DNA of 64,000 nucleotides from NCBI RefSeq assembly GCF_042643355.1, contig NZ_JBHRSS010000009.1, forward strand, positions 1 through 64,000, written 5' to 3'. The notes below the pieces were generated by a model. It was not told the DNA's origin, searched no databases, and worked only from the letters and a program-made list of their open reading frames with translations. Position 1 is the first letter of the stretch. Every line of letters starts with the position of its first letter. The stretch is from Salinisphaera aquimarina. Its GTDB lineage: Bacteria > Pseudomonadota > Gammaproteobacteria > Nevskiales > Salinisphaeraceae. Position numbers and translations under genes: made by a program. Positions 18,039-26,840 of this stretch are shown one piece after another.

Positions 18039-18058
18039 ACAAGACGAATTCGTCTTGT
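18039..18058. promoter_or_regulatory. Perfect 20-bp palindrome upstream of the nuo promoter (candidate operator)
   Basis: The half-site ACAAGACGAA is followed directly by its exact reverse complement TTCGTCTTGT. It ends six bases before the putative -35 box of the nuo promoter, a position suited to a dimeric activator or repressor. The regulator is unknown. Confidence 0.5.
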
Positions 18059-18063
18059 AACGA

Positions 18064-18093
18064 GGGACACAGGCCAGCGGTCTTTTGTATAAT
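18064..18093 (+). promoter_or_regulatory. Candidate sigma-70 promoter of the nuo operon
   Basis: A perfect -10 box TATAAT at 18088-18093 sits inside the near-palindrome TTGTATAATACAA. An 18-base spacer separates it from GGGACA, which shares the ACA half of TTGACA and so is a weak -35. The weak -35 next to a palindrome suggests activator dependence. The nuoA ATG is about 78 bases downstream of the -10. Confidence 0.55.
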
Positions 18094-18171
18094 ACAAACA
18101 ATAACGCGCCGCTCGCCTTGCCGTGACCGGTCATCTGTTTCCGATGGCTTCACGTAGAATGGATTAACGCT

Positions 18172-18618
18172 ATGGATGCCGCCACCGAACATGCCGTCGT
18201 CCTCTGGCCGCTGCTGCTCTTCACGGCCGCGGCGATCGGATTGATCCTGCTCATGCTCGGCCTTTCGGCCATGCTGGGCGGGCGGCATCAATCGCGTCTG
18301 GGCGATCAGCCCTACGAATCCGGTATCAAGCCGACCGGCAGCGCCCGTATGCGCTTCTCGGCCAAGTTCTATCTGGTGGCCATCATCTTCGTGCTGTTCG
18401 ATCTGGAAGTGGTGTTCATCTTCGCGTGGGCGATCGCCGCGCCCGATCTGGGCTGGCCGGGCTATTTCGCGTTCCTGTTCTTTCTGGGCGTGCTGACCCT
18501 CGGCCTGATCTACGAGTGGCGTATCGGTGCCCTGGATTGGGCGCCCAAAGCGCCGCGCCAGTATCGACTCGAAGCGATCGAGAGCAATCGCGCACGTAAT
18601 CTTCAGGGTCGCTCGTGA
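18172..18618 (+). CDS. nuoA: NADH-quinone oxidoreductase subunit A
   Basis: NuoA is a small membrane subunit of complex I at the interface of the peripheral arm and the quinone site. The 148-residue protein has three transmembrane segments (residues 9-30, about 62-85 and 90-115). It carries the conserved loop YESGIKPTGSARMRFSAKFY and the acidic helix FVLFDLEVVFIFAWA. It is the first gene of the nuoABCDEFGHIJKLMN operon. Only a weak GGA precedes the ATG. A 46-base gap leads to nuoB. Confidence 0.95.
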   Translation: MDAATEHAVVLWPLLLFTAAAIGLILLMLGLSAMLGGRHQSRLGDQPYESGIKPTGSARMRFSAKFYLVAIIFVLFDLEVVFIFAWAIAAPDLGWPGYFAFLFFLGVLTLGLIYEWRIGALDWAPKAPRQYRLEAIESNRARNLQGRS

Positions 18619-18664
18619 ACCGCGATCCCGACATTCGCTACGACTTCAGACAGGACGGTCGATA

Positions 18665-19324
18665 ATGGCCTGGTCTCTTACAAGCACCGACAAGAATCCG
18701 AAGCCCGGCTCGGCCGGTAGCGACGCGGGCGCGAGCGGCGGCACGATCGAGGATGCGCTGGCGCGCAACGTCGTCACCGCCAAGCTCGACGACATGATCG
18801 CCTGGGGCCGCAAGAACTCGATGTGGCCGTTCAACTTCGGTCTGTCCTGCTGCTATGTGGAAATGGCCACCGCCCTGACCGCGCCGCACGACATGGCGCG
18901 CTTCGGCTCGGAAGTCATCCGTGCCACCCCGCGCCAGTCCGATGTAATGGTCGTTGCCGGCACCTGTTTTCTCAAGATGGCGCCGGTCATCCAGCGTCTC
19001 TATGACCAGATGATGGAACCGCGCTGGGTCATCTCCATGGGCTCCTGTGCCAATTCCGGCGGCATGTACGACATCTATTCGGTGGTCCAGGGCGTGGACA
19101 AGTTCATCCCCGTGGACGTGTATGTGTCCGGCTGCCCGCCGCGCCCGGAGGCGTTCCTGCAGGGGCTGTTGCTGCTGCAGGAATCGATCGGCTCCGAGAA
19201 GCGGCCGCTGTCCTGGATGATCGGCCCGCAGGGTGTGACCCAGGCGCCCAAGCTGTCGCAGCGCGACACCAAGCGCGCCGAGCGGCTGTCCGCGACCACA
19301 CTGCGTTCGCCGGACGAGGTGTAA
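18665..19324 (+). CDS. nuoB: NADH-quinone oxidoreductase subunit B
   Basis: NuoB carries the terminal N2 [4Fe-4S] cluster that reduces quinone. The 219-residue protein shows the ligands in GLSCCYVEMA (tandem Cys), GTCFLKMAP, and GCPPRPEA. A 35-residue Ser/Gly-rich N-terminus precedes the core, and the C-terminus extends past the usual end (residues about 195-219), so the subunit is slightly long. The ATG at 18665 follows the short sequence GGACGGTCGATA, with GGACGG as a plausible ribosome binding site. Confidence 0.96.
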   Translation: MAWSLTSTDKNPKPGSAGSDAGASGGTIEDALARNVVTAKLDDMIAWGRKNSMWPFNFGLSCCYVEMATALTAPHDMARFGSEVIRATPRQSDVMVVAGTCFLKMAPVIQRLYDQMMEPRWVISMGSCANSGGMYDIYSVVQGVDKFIPVDVYVSGCPPRPEAFLQGLLLLQESIGSEKRPLSWMIGPQGVTQAPKLSQRDTKRAERLSATTLRSPDEV

Positions 19325-19369
19325 TCGTGCTCCTGATGCATCCCACGCGGCTTCGCGCCGGAGCGGCCC

Positions 19370-21118
19370 ATGCTTGATACCGTGACCATCGGCCATCAGC
19401 TCGCCGAGCGCTTCGGCGAGTCGGCGTTTCATCAGCAGATCACCGCCGACGGCATGCCGACCTTCTGGGTCGAGCGCGGCATGATCCGCGACGTGCTCGC
19501 GTTCCTGAAGGCCGACGCCACGCCGCGCTATCGCATGCTGTTCGATATCACCGCCATCGACGAGCGTCCGCGCGAACATCGCCAGGGCCAGCCGGCCGCC
19601 GATTTCACCGTGGTCTACCACCTGCTGAGCCTGTTCCCGGTGGCCGAGTTCCGGCTCAAGGTGGCCTTGTTCGACGACGATCTGAACGCGCCCACCATCA
19701 CCGGTATCTGGCCCAACGCCAACTGGTACGAGCGCGAAGTCTGGGACATGTTCGGCATCGTCTTCGACGGCCATCCGAACCTGCGCCGGATCATGATGCC
19801 GCCGACCTGGCAAGGGCATCCGCTGCGCAAGGACCACGCCGCGCGCGCCACCGAATTCGAGCCGCTGCATCTGGACCCCAAGCGCCAGGATCTGGAAGAG
19901 GACGCGCTGCAGTTCAAGCCCGAGGACTGGGGCATGAAGCGCGAGTCCGAAGACGCCGACTTCATGTTCCTCAACATGGGCCCGAACCATCCCTCGGTGC
20001 ACGGTGTGTTCCGGATCGTGCTGCAGCTCGACGGCGAGGAGATCATGGGCGCGGTGCCGGATATCGGCTATCACCATCGTGGTGCCGAGAAGATGGCCGA
20101 GCGCCAGACCTGGCACACCTATATCCCATACACGGATCGCATCGATTATCTCGGCGGCGTGATGAACGAGCTGCCGTATGTGATGAATCTCGAGCGCGTG
20201 CTCGGCATCGAGGTGCCGGAACGGGTCAAGGTCACCCGCGTGATGCTGTGCGAGTTCTTCCGGATCACCAGCCATCTGATGTTCTTCGGCACCTATGTCC
20301 AGGACATCGGCGCCATGAGCCCGATCTTCTGGATGTTCTCGGATCGCCAGAAAGCCTACGACGTGATCGAGGCGATCTGCGGTTTTCGCATGCATCCGGC
20401 CTATTTCCGTATCGGCGGCCTGACCATGGACCTGCCCAAGGGCTGGGATCGCAAGGTCAAGGAATTCGTCGACTGGTTCCCGCCGCGGCTGGCCGAATAC
20501 AAGAAGGCCATGTCGCGCAACAAGATGCTGGTGGCGCGTTCCAGGCACATCGGCGCCTACTCCCAGGACGAAGCCATCGACTGGGGCATCACCGGCGCCG
20601 GACTGCGCGCGACCGGCGTGGATTTCGACCTGCGCAAGGCCCGCCCCTACTCCGGCTACGAGAACTTCGACTTCGAGATTCCCACCGGCACCAACGGCGA
20701 CTGCCAGGATCGGCTCGACGTGCGTATCGAGGAGATGTTCCAGAGCTGTCGCATCATCGAGCAGTGCATGAAGAACATGCCCGCCGGCGACTACAAGGCC
20801 GATCATCCGATGACCACGCCGCCGGTGAAGGAGCGCACGATGCAGGACATCGAGACGCTCATCGCCCACTTTCTCACCGTCAGCTGGGGCCCGGTGATCC
20901 CGGCGATGGAGTCGGCCTGCATGGTCGAAGGCACCAAGGGACTGAACAGCTACTACTCGATTTCCGACAAGAGTTCGACGAGCTATCGCACCCGCATCCG
21001 CACCCCGAGCTTCGCCCATCTGCAGCAGATCCCGCTGATCTCGCAGGGCGGCCTGGTCGCGGATCTGGTCGCGATCATCGGCTCGATCGACTTTGTGATG
21101 GCAGACGTGGACCGATGA
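19370..21118 (+). CDS. nuoCD: NADH-quinone oxidoreductase subunit C/D, fused
   Basis: This is a single 582-residue chain with an N-terminal NuoC domain (to about residue 180; NWYEREVWDMFGI, RKDHAA) joined to the 49-kDa NuoD domain (from about 190; NMGPNHPSVHGVFR, PDIGYHHRGAEKMAE, RIDYLGG, VGxxHMHPAYFRIGG-like region). NuoD forms the quinone cavity with NuoB. The fusion is typical of many Gammaproteobacteria. The C-terminal SYRTRIRTPSF and GSIDFVMADVDR are intact. The gap that follows is occupied entirely by a long hairpin element. Confidence 0.96.
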   Translation: MLDTVTIGHQLAERFGESAFHQQITADGMPTFWVERGMIRDVLAFLKADATPRYRMLFDITAIDERPREHRQGQPAADFTVVYHLLSLFPVAEFRLKVALFDDDLNAPTITGIWPNANWYEREVWDMFGIVFDGHPNLRRIMMPPTWQGHPLRKDHAARATEFEPLHLDPKRQDLEEDALQFKPEDWGMKRESEDADFMFLNMGPNHPSVHGVFRIVLQLDGEEIMGAVPDIGYHHRGAEKMAERQTWHTYIPYTDRIDYLGGVMNELPYVMNLERVLGIEVPERVKVTRVMLCEFFRITSHLMFFGTYVQDIGAMSPIFWMFSDRQKAYDVIEAICGFRMHPAYFRIGGLTMDLPKGWDRKVKEFVDWFPPRLAEYKKAMSRNKMLVARSRHIGAYSQDEAIDWGITGAGLRATGVDFDLRKARPYSGYENFDFEIPTGTNGDCQDRLDVRIEEMFQSCRIIEQCMKNMPAGDYKADHPMTTPPVKERTMQDIETLIAHFLTVSWGPVIPAMESACMVEGTKGLNSYYSISDKSSTSYRTRIRTPSFAHLQQIPLISQGGLVADLVAIIGSIDFVMADVDR

Positions 21119-21260
21119 GGCTTTTGAATAACGTAGCGAGCGAAGACAGGTTGTGCGTCGCCGGAGCGCAGGAATCGCAGTGTATGCGTCGATACATGAG
21201 ACTTTCGAGCACCGCCGGCGCGCAAGATGTCGAGCGCAGTAGTGATTCAGAGGCCTCAGC
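21114..21260. repeat. Long imperfect hairpin repeat filling the nuoCD-nuoE gap
   Basis: From the nuoCD stop to the base before the nuoE ATG the DNA is one imperfect palindrome of about 147 bases. The outer left arm AGGCTTTTGAATAAC (21118-21132) pairs with the right arm around GTGATTCAGAGGCCT (to 21256). Further in, GTAGCGAGCGA faces TCGAGCGCAGTAG and TTGTGCGTCGCCGG faces CGCCGGCGCGCAA. The centre has TGTAT...ATACA. A shorter, inverted relative lies at 25755-25800. The layout fits a mobile or dispersed intergenic repeat that is transcribed with the operon and may be an RNase III or processing site. Confidence 0.7.
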
Positions 21261-21728
21261 ATGAAACTCAGCGAAACCGAAATCGAAGCCATCCAGCACG
21301 AGATGACGCTCTACGAGGATCCGGGTGCCGCTACCATCGAGGCGCTCAAGATCGTGCAGGAACATCGCGGCTGGGTGTCCGACGAGTCGCTGGAGGCCGC
21401 GGCTGCGGTAGTCGGCGTCACCCCCACGCAGATGGAAGCGGTGGCGACCTTCTACAACCTGATCTTTCGCCAGCCCGTGGGCCGGCACGTGATCATGATC
21501 TGCGACTCGATCTCCTGCTATCTGACCGGCTACGAGGAAATCCTCGCCTATCTGAAGAAAACGCTGCAGATCGAGTTCGGCCAGACGACCCCGGACAACC
21601 GGTTCACGCTGTTGCCGATCGTATGCCTCGGCGACTGTGACAACGGCCCGTCGATGCGCATCAATACCGATTACCACGGACGCCTGACCCCCGAGCGGGT
21701 CGACGCCATCCTGGCGGAGTATCCATGA
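21261..21728 (+). CDS. nuoE: NADH-quinone oxidoreductase subunit E
   Basis: NuoE carries the N1a [2Fe-2S] cluster in the NADH dehydrogenase module. The 155-residue protein has the thioredoxin-like fold and ligand pattern CDSISCYLTG and CLGDCDNGPS. The N-terminal helical region (VQEHRGWVSDE, VVGVTPTQMEAVATFYNLIF) is complete. The stop overlaps the nuoF start by four bases (ATGA, 21725-21728). Confidence 0.95.
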   Translation: MKLSETEIEAIQHEMTLYEDPGAATIEALKIVQEHRGWVSDESLEAAAAVVGVTPTQMEAVATFYNLIFRQPVGRHVIMICDSISCYLTGYEEILAYLKKTLQIEFGQTTPDNRFTLLPIVCLGDCDNGPSMRINTDYHGRLTPERVDAILAEYP

Positions 21729-23038
21729 AGGTTCTCACCAAGAACATCCGCGACAACCGCGAACCGATGACGCGCGTCGACTACGAGAAAGCCGGCGGCT
21801 GGGAAGCGTTCAAGAAAGCGATTCAGGAATTCACCCCGGTCGAGGTCGCCGGGCTGGTCAAGGAAGCCGGCCTGCGCGGTCGTGGCGGCGCGGGCTTTCC
21901 CACCGGCGTGAAATGGTCGTTCATGCCGCGCTTCGAGGAACGTCCCGAAGAGCGCCCGGCGCATGTCTATCTGGTGGTCAACGCCGACGAGATGGAGCCG
22001 GGTACGTTCAAGGACCGCCTGCTCATGGAAGGCGACCCGCACCAGCTGATCGAGTCGATGGCGATCGCTGCCTATGCGATCGGCGCCGATATCGCCTATG
22101 TGTTCATCCGCGGCGAATACATCCAGTGCCAACGCAATCTGCAGCGGGCCATCGACGAAGCGGTGGAAGCCGGCTATCTGGGCACCGACATTCTCGGCAC
22201 CGGCTTCAATCTGACCATGCACCTGCACATGAGCGCGGGCCGCTATATCTGCGGCGAGGAATCGGCGCTACTGTCGGCGCTTGAAGGCCGGCGTGCGGTA
22301 CCGCGCCACAAGCCGCCGTTTCCAGCCGCTTCCGGCCTGTTCGGCCAGCCGACCACGGTCAACAACGTCGAGACGATCTGCAACGTCCCGCATATCATCA
22401 ACAACGGCGCGGAGTGGTACAAAGGCCTGGGCCTGCACAAGGACGGCGGCACCAAGATCTTCGGCGCCTCCGGCCATGTCGCCCGCCCCGGCCTGGTGGA
22501 ACTGCCGCTGGGCACCAAGCTCGCCGACGTGCTCGAACATTTCGGCGGCATCCGCCACGGCCACAGGCTCAAGGCCCTGTTGCCGGGCGGTGGCTCGACC
22601 CCGTTGCTCACCGACGAGCACCTGAACACGCCCATGGACTATGAGGGCGTGGGCGCGGTCGGCAGCCGGCTGGGCACCGCGACCATGGTGGTGATGGACG
22701 AGACCACGCCGATTGTCGGCGTGCTCCGGAATCTCGAGCATTTCTACGCGCAGGAATCCTGCGGCTGGTGCACGCCTTGCCGCGACGGTCTGCCCTGGGT
22801 GGAGCGCATTCTGACCAACCTCGAGGCCGGCGAAGGTCAGCCGGGCGATATCGAGCTGCTGGACCTGCACGTCAAGCTGCTCGGTCCCGGCAAGACCTTT
22901 TGCGCGCACGCGCCGGGCGCGATGGGCCCGCTCGAATCCGGCCTCAAGTATTTCCGCGACGAACTCGCCGCGCTGATTCCCGACGACCAGGCGGCGCCGG
23001 GGCTCACGCAGCCGGCGAACGCAGTCCAGAACTCCTAG
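21725..23038 (+). CDS. nuoF: NADH-quinone oxidoreductase subunit F
   Basis: NuoF binds NADH, FMN and the N3 [4Fe-4S] cluster. The 437-residue chain has the glycine-rich FMN/NADH loop GRGGAGFPTGVKW, the YICGEESALLSALEG block, and the cluster motif ESCGWCTPCRDG followed by a downstream Cys in KTFCAHAPGA. It is coupled to nuoE through the ATGA overlap. The C-terminal tail (PDDQAAPGLTQPANAVQNS) is short and non-conserved. Confidence 0.96.
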   Translation: MKVLTKNIRDNREPMTRVDYEKAGGWEAFKKAIQEFTPVEVAGLVKEAGLRGRGGAGFPTGVKWSFMPRFEERPEERPAHVYLVVNADEMEPGTFKDRLLMEGDPHQLIESMAIAAYAIGADIAYVFIRGEYIQCQRNLQRAIDEAVEAGYLGTDILGTGFNLTMHLHMSAGRYICGEESALLSALEGRRAVPRHKPPFPAASGLFGQPTTVNNVETICNVPHIINNGAEWYKGLGLHKDGGTKIFGASGHVARPGLVELPLGTKLADVLEHFGGIRHGHRLKALLPGGGSTPLLTDEHLNTPMDYEGVGAVGSRLGTATMVVMDETTPIVGVLRNLEHFYAQESCGWCTPCRDGLPWVERILTNLEAGEGQPGDIELLDLHVKLLGPGKTFCAHAPGAMGPLESGLKYFRDELAALIPDDQAAPGLTQPANAVQNS

Positions 23039-23061
23039 CTTCCAGCTCTACGGTTTACGCG

Positions 23062-25749
23062 ATGGCAACGATCACGATCGACGGCAAGCAGTACGACGCG
23101 GACGACACCGACAATCTGTTGCGTGTGGCGCTGTCGAAGGGCTTCGACCTGCCCTACTTCTGCTGGCATCCGGAGCTGCACAGTGTCGGCGCCTGCCGCC
23201 AGTGCGCGGTCAAGCAGTACAAGGACGAGGACGATACCCAGGGCCAGATCGTGATGGCCTGCATGACGCCGGCCTCCGATGGCAGCCGTTTTTCGGTCTG
23301 CGACAAGGAAGCCAGCGATTTCCGCGCCCAGGTGATCGAATGGCTGATGATCAATCATCCGCACGACTGCCCGGTCTGCGAGGAAGGCGGCGAGTGTCAT
23401 CTGCAGGACATGACCCTGATGACCGGCCATACCAAACGCCGTTATCGCGGGCCCAAGCGCACCCACCGCAACCAGGATCTGGGGCCGTTCATCAATCACG
23501 AGATGAACCGCTGCATCGCCTGCTATCGCTGCGTGCGCTACTACCGTGACTATGCCGATGGCGACGATCTGCGCGTGCTCGGCTCGCATTCCAACGTCTA
23601 TTTCGGGCGCGGCTCGGACGGCGCGTTCAACAGCGAATTCTCGGGCAATCTGGTCGAGGTCTGCCCCACCGGCGTGTTCACCGACAAGACGCTGGGTGCG
23701 CAGTACAACCGCAAGTGGGACATGCAGAACGCCCCCGGCATCTGCACCCATTGCTCGCTGGGCTGCAATACCAGCCCGGGTTCGCGCCAGGGCCTGCTCA
23801 AGCGGATCCAGAACCGCTATCACGGCGAGATCAATCATTACTTCCTGTGTGATCGCGGGCGTTTCGGCGCCGGCTTCGTCAATCGCGACGACCGCCCGCG
23901 CCAGCCGCTGACGCGCAACGCCAAGGGCCTGCTCGAACCGCAGGACATGGACGTGATCCTCACCCAGATCAAGAGCGCGATCGCCGGCGCCAACGGTGTG
24001 GTCGGCATCGGTTCGCCACGCGCCTCGGTCGAGGATAATTTCGCCCTGCGGCATCTGGTGGGCGCCAAGAACTTCTACAACGGCATGAGTGCGCCGGACA
24101 GCCATGCCAGTCTGGCCGCGCTGACCCTGCTCAAGGCCCACGCCAGTCGTCTGCCGACGCTGCGTCAGGTCGAGGAATGCGACGCCGTGTTCATTCTCGG
24201 CGAAGACGTCACCCAGACCGCGCCGAGACTGGCCCTGTCGCTGCGCCAGTCGGTACGCAACCGGCACTACGAACTGGCCAAGGCCGCCAAGATTCCGAAA
24301 TGGCATTCTCGCGCGGTGCGCGACGAAGGCCAGCATTTCTACAGTCCCCTGTTCATGGCCGTCCCGGCCGCGACGCGGCTGGACGACGTCGCCAGCGACC
24401 TGTCGCATATGCGCCCGGCCATGATCGCCCGGCTCGGCTTTGCCGTGGCCCATGTGCTCGACCCGAGCGCGCCAGCCCCGGAAAACCTCACAGACGCGAC
24501 CCGCGCCCAGGCCGAAACCATCGCCGCTGCCCTCAAGAGCGCCAAGAAACCACTGATCGTGGCCGGCACCAGCCTGGGCAGCGAAGCGGTGCTCACCGCT
24601 GCGGGCAACGTCATGCGCGCGCTCGAATCCGTGCACGATGACGCCGGCCTGTTCGTCACCCTGCAGGAAGCCAACAGCCTCGGCATGGCGATGATGGCCG
24701 ACCAGGACGTGGACGATGCGCTGACCGCCATCGAGACCAATCGCGCCGACACGCTCGTGGTGATGCAGAACGATCTCTACGAGCGCTGCCCGCAGTCGCG
24801 GGTGGACGCGGCGATCAAGAAGGCACGTCATCTGATCGTGCTCGATCACAGCATGACCGCGACCATCGCCAAGGCCGATTTCGTGCTGCCGGCCGGCAGC
24901 TTCGCCGAGGCCGACGGTACGCTGATCAACAACGAGGGCCGCGCCCAGCGTTTCTTCCAGGTGTTCATCCCCGATGCGCCGCTGCAGGAAGGCTGGCGCT
25001 GGTGCGCGGATATCGGCCGCGCCGTCGACCAGCCCGTGCGCTGGCAGGGCATGGACGACCTGATCGACGCGATCGCCACCGACATGCCGCATCTGGCCGG
25101 CATCAAGGACGCCGCGCCCGGTCAGAGTTTCCGCAAATTCGGCATGCGTTTCCCGCGCAGCCCGCATCGCTACTCGGGGCGCACCGCGCTCTATGCGAAC
25201 GTGGATGTACGCGAGAAACGCCCGGAAGTCGATCCGGATTCGGCGCTGGCTTATTCCATGGAAGGCTATCAGGGCACCGAAACCCCGCCCTCGCTGATGT
25301 CCTATGCCTGGTCGCCGGGCTGGGATTCCAACCAGGCCGCGATCACCCGTTTCCAGGACGAAATCGGTGGCGCCCTCAAGGGCGGCGATCCCGGCGTGCG
25401 GTTGCTGTCCAACGGCGGCGCCATTCCCGATTACGCCGATGCCGATATCAAGCCGGTCGAGGGCTGGCAGGCGATTCCGCGCTATCACATCTTCGGCAGC
25501 GAATCGCAGTCGGCCAAGGCCCCGGCGATCCAGGAACGCATGCCGCGCGGCGCCTGGTTCACGCTCAACGAAGCCGGCGCGAAGGAACTCGGCATCTCGG
25601 CCGCCGATACCCTGCGCCTGACCATCGGCAACGAAGTGCACGCCCTGCCGGTGACCATCGATCCGAGCCTGCCCGATCGCACCATCGGCGTGCCGGTAGG
25701 CGCGCACGGGCTGATGGGTGTACGCCTGCCGGCGGTGGTCACGCCATGA
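23062..25749 (+). CDS. nuoG: NADH-quinone oxidoreductase subunit G
   Basis: NuoG (895 residues) carries the chain of iron-sulphur clusters in the peripheral arm. The N-terminal [2Fe-2S] ligands are Cys34, Cys45, Cys48 and Cys67. They are followed by the His/Cys motif HDCPVCEEGGECHLQD and the CIACYRCVRY...CPTG set. It also has CTHCSLGC plus a later Cys (FLCDRG), the N7 site seen in E. coli-type enzymes and lost from mitochondria. The rest is a molybdopterin-oxidoreductase-like domain with no cofactor. The start at 23062 is chosen at MATITIDGK, where the ferredoxin-like domain begins. Confidence 0.95.
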   Translation: MATITIDGKQYDADDTDNLLRVALSKGFDLPYFCWHPELHSVGACRQCAVKQYKDEDDTQGQIVMACMTPASDGSRFSVCDKEASDFRAQVIEWLMINHPHDCPVCEEGGECHLQDMTLMTGHTKRRYRGPKRTHRNQDLGPFINHEMNRCIACYRCVRYYRDYADGDDLRVLGSHSNVYFGRGSDGAFNSEFSGNLVEVCPTGVFTDKTLGAQYNRKWDMQNAPGICTHCSLGCNTSPGSRQGLLKRIQNRYHGEINHYFLCDRGRFGAGFVNRDDRPRQPLTRNAKGLLEPQDMDVILTQIKSAIAGANGVVGIGSPRASVEDNFALRHLVGAKNFYNGMSAPDSHASLAALTLLKAHASRLPTLRQVEECDAVFILGEDVTQTAPRLALSLRQSVRNRHYELAKAAKIPKWHSRAVRDEGQHFYSPLFMAVPAATRLDDVASDLSHMRPAMIARLGFAVAHVLDPSAPAPENLTDATRAQAETIAAALKSAKKPLIVAGTSLGSEAVLTAAGNVMRALESVHDDAGLFVTLQEANSLGMAMMADQDVDDALTAIETNRADTLVVMQNDLYERCPQSRVDAAIKKARHLIVLDHSMTATIAKADFVLPAGSFAEADGTLINNEGRAQRFFQVFIPDAPLQEGWRWCADIGRAVDQPVRWQGMDDLIDAIATDMPHLAGIKDAAPGQSFRKFGMRFPRSPHRYSGRTALYANVDVREKRPEVDPDSALAYSMEGYQGTETPPSLMSYAWSPGWDSNQAAITRFQDEIGGALKGGDPGVRLLSNGGAIPDYADADIKPVEGWQAIPRYHIFGSESQSAKAPAIQERMPRGAWFTLNEAGAKELGISAADTLRLTIGNEVHALPVTIDPSLPDRTIGVPVGAHGLMGVRLPAVVTP

Positions 25750-25754
25750 CACCA

Positions 25755-25800
25755 CTTCAGAACGACTGCGCTCGCCGGCTTCGCTCGCTACGTTCTGCAC
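25755..25800. repeat. Short inverted copy of the nuoCD-E hairpin element, in the nuoG-nuoH gap
   Basis: The arms CAGAACG (25758-25764) and CGTTCTG (25791-25797) form the base of a hairpin. The right arm CTTCGCTCGCTACGTT is the exact reverse complement of AACGTAGCGAGCGAAG in the longer element at 21114-21260. The left arm ACTGCGCTCG is the reverse complement of CGAGCGCAGT in that element's right arm. This copy is therefore inverted and lacks the centre. An AGGAG site for nuoH follows at 25801-25805. Confidence 0.6.
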
Positions 25801-25813
25801 AGGAGTCGCGGTG

Positions 25814-26794
25814 ATGTTTGGTCTGAGCGAAGCCGAACTGCTCGGCATCCTGTTCACCGCGATCGAGACGATTGCGATCCTGCTCGTCGTGGTACTGATC
25901 GCGGCCATGCTGATCTGGCTGGAACGCCGGCTGCTCGGGCTCTGGCAGGACCGCTACGGGCCCAACCGCGTCGGCCCGTTCGGGCTGCTGCAGGTCGTGG
26001 CCGACATGATCAAGATCTTCTTCAAGGAAGACTGGATCCCGCCGTTCGCGGACAAGGCCGTATTCGTGATCGCCCCCGGCATCATCATGTTCACCACCAT
26101 GATGGCGTTCACGGTGGTGCCTTTCACCGAAACCATCGGTGTGGTCGATCTGAACGTGGGCATCCTGTTCATACTCGCCATGAGTTCACTGGGCGTGTAT
26201 TCGGTGATCCTGGCCGGCTGGTCCTCGGACAACAAGTACGCGCTGCTGGGCGCCATGCGTACCGCCGCCCAGATGATCTCCTATGAAGTGTTCATGGGCC
26301 TGAGCCTGCTGGGTGTGGTGCTGCTGGCCGGCAGCTTCGACCTGCGCGCCATCGTCGAATCGCAGGCCGGCATGTGGAACGTGATCCCGCAGTTCCCGGC
26401 CTTCGTGATCTTCTTCATCGCCGGCTGCGCGGAAATTCATCGCGCGCCCTTCGATCTGCCCGAGGCCGAGCAGGAACTCACGGCCGGCTATCACACCGAA
26501 TATTCAGGCATGAAGTTCGGCATGTTCTTCGTCGGCGAATATCTGGGCATCGTGCTCATCTCCTGCCTGGTCACGGTGCTGTTCTTCGGCGGCTGGCTCG
26601 GGCCGGTATTGCCCGGCATCGTCTGGTTCCTGTTGAAGGCCGGTTTCTTCATCGTGTTCTTCATCCTGCTGCGAGCCGGCACGGTACGGCCGCGCTACGA
26701 CCAGCTCATGGCCTTCGGCTGGAAGGTCCTGCTGCCGCTGTCGCTGATCAACGTGGCGATCACCGGCGCCATCGTCGTGGCCATGGCGAACTGA
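25814..26794 (+). CDS. nuoH: NADH-quinone oxidoreductase subunit H
   Basis: NuoH is the membrane subunit that forms the quinone-entry channel with NuoB and NuoD. The 326-residue protein has eight or so hydrophobic helices. The conserved loops are LERRLLGLWQDRYGPNRVGPFG, SYEVFMGLSLLGV, and the acidic E-rich loop EIHRAPFDLPEAEQELTAGYHTEYSG. The start at 25814 is supported by AGGAG eight bases upstream. An in-frame upstream start would add residues that cross the repeat, which is unlikely. Confidence 0.96.
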   Translation: MFGLSEAELLGILFTAIETIAILLVVVLIAAMLIWLERRLLGLWQDRYGPNRVGPFGLLQVVADMIKIFFKEDWIPPFADKAVFVIAPGIIMFTTMMAFTVVPFTETIGVVDLNVGILFILAMSSLGVYSVILAGWSSDNKYALLGAMRTAAQMISYEVFMGLSLLGVVLLAGSFDLRAIVESQAGMWNVIPQFPAFVIFFIAGCAEIHRAPFDLPEAEQELTAGYHTEYSGMKFGMFFVGEYLGIVLISCLVTVLFFGGWLGPVLPGIVWFLLKAGFFIVFFILLRAGTVRPRYDQLMAFGWKVLLPLSLINVAITGAIVVAMAN

Positions 26795-26840
26795 TGAACA
26801 TGCGTCACCGCTTCAAGACAACGCGTTATACGAGTCGCTT

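Larger units (their letters stand above)
17812..18171. promoter_or_regulatory. Divergent intergenic region between aconitase and nuoA
   Basis: This 360-base gap holds no plausible gene. It contains a perfect 20-base palindrome at 18039-18058 and a good promoter at 18064-18093, both annotated separately. The first part (17870-17960) is a very GC-rich stretch of CGCG-type runs without a clear pattern. The region must also carry the aconitase promoter on the minus strand, which I cannot place. Confidence 0.5.

Noticed and set aside
18638..21292. Long open frame of 884 codons antisense to nuoB and nuoCD
   Set aside because: It is a GC-bias shadow: composition is rich in His, Arg, Gly and Asp with no recognisable domain, while the other strand encodes conserved complex I subunits.
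23035..25908. 957-codon open frame antisense to nuoG
   Set aside because: Same reason: the sense strand is an unmistakable NuoG with all cluster ligands.
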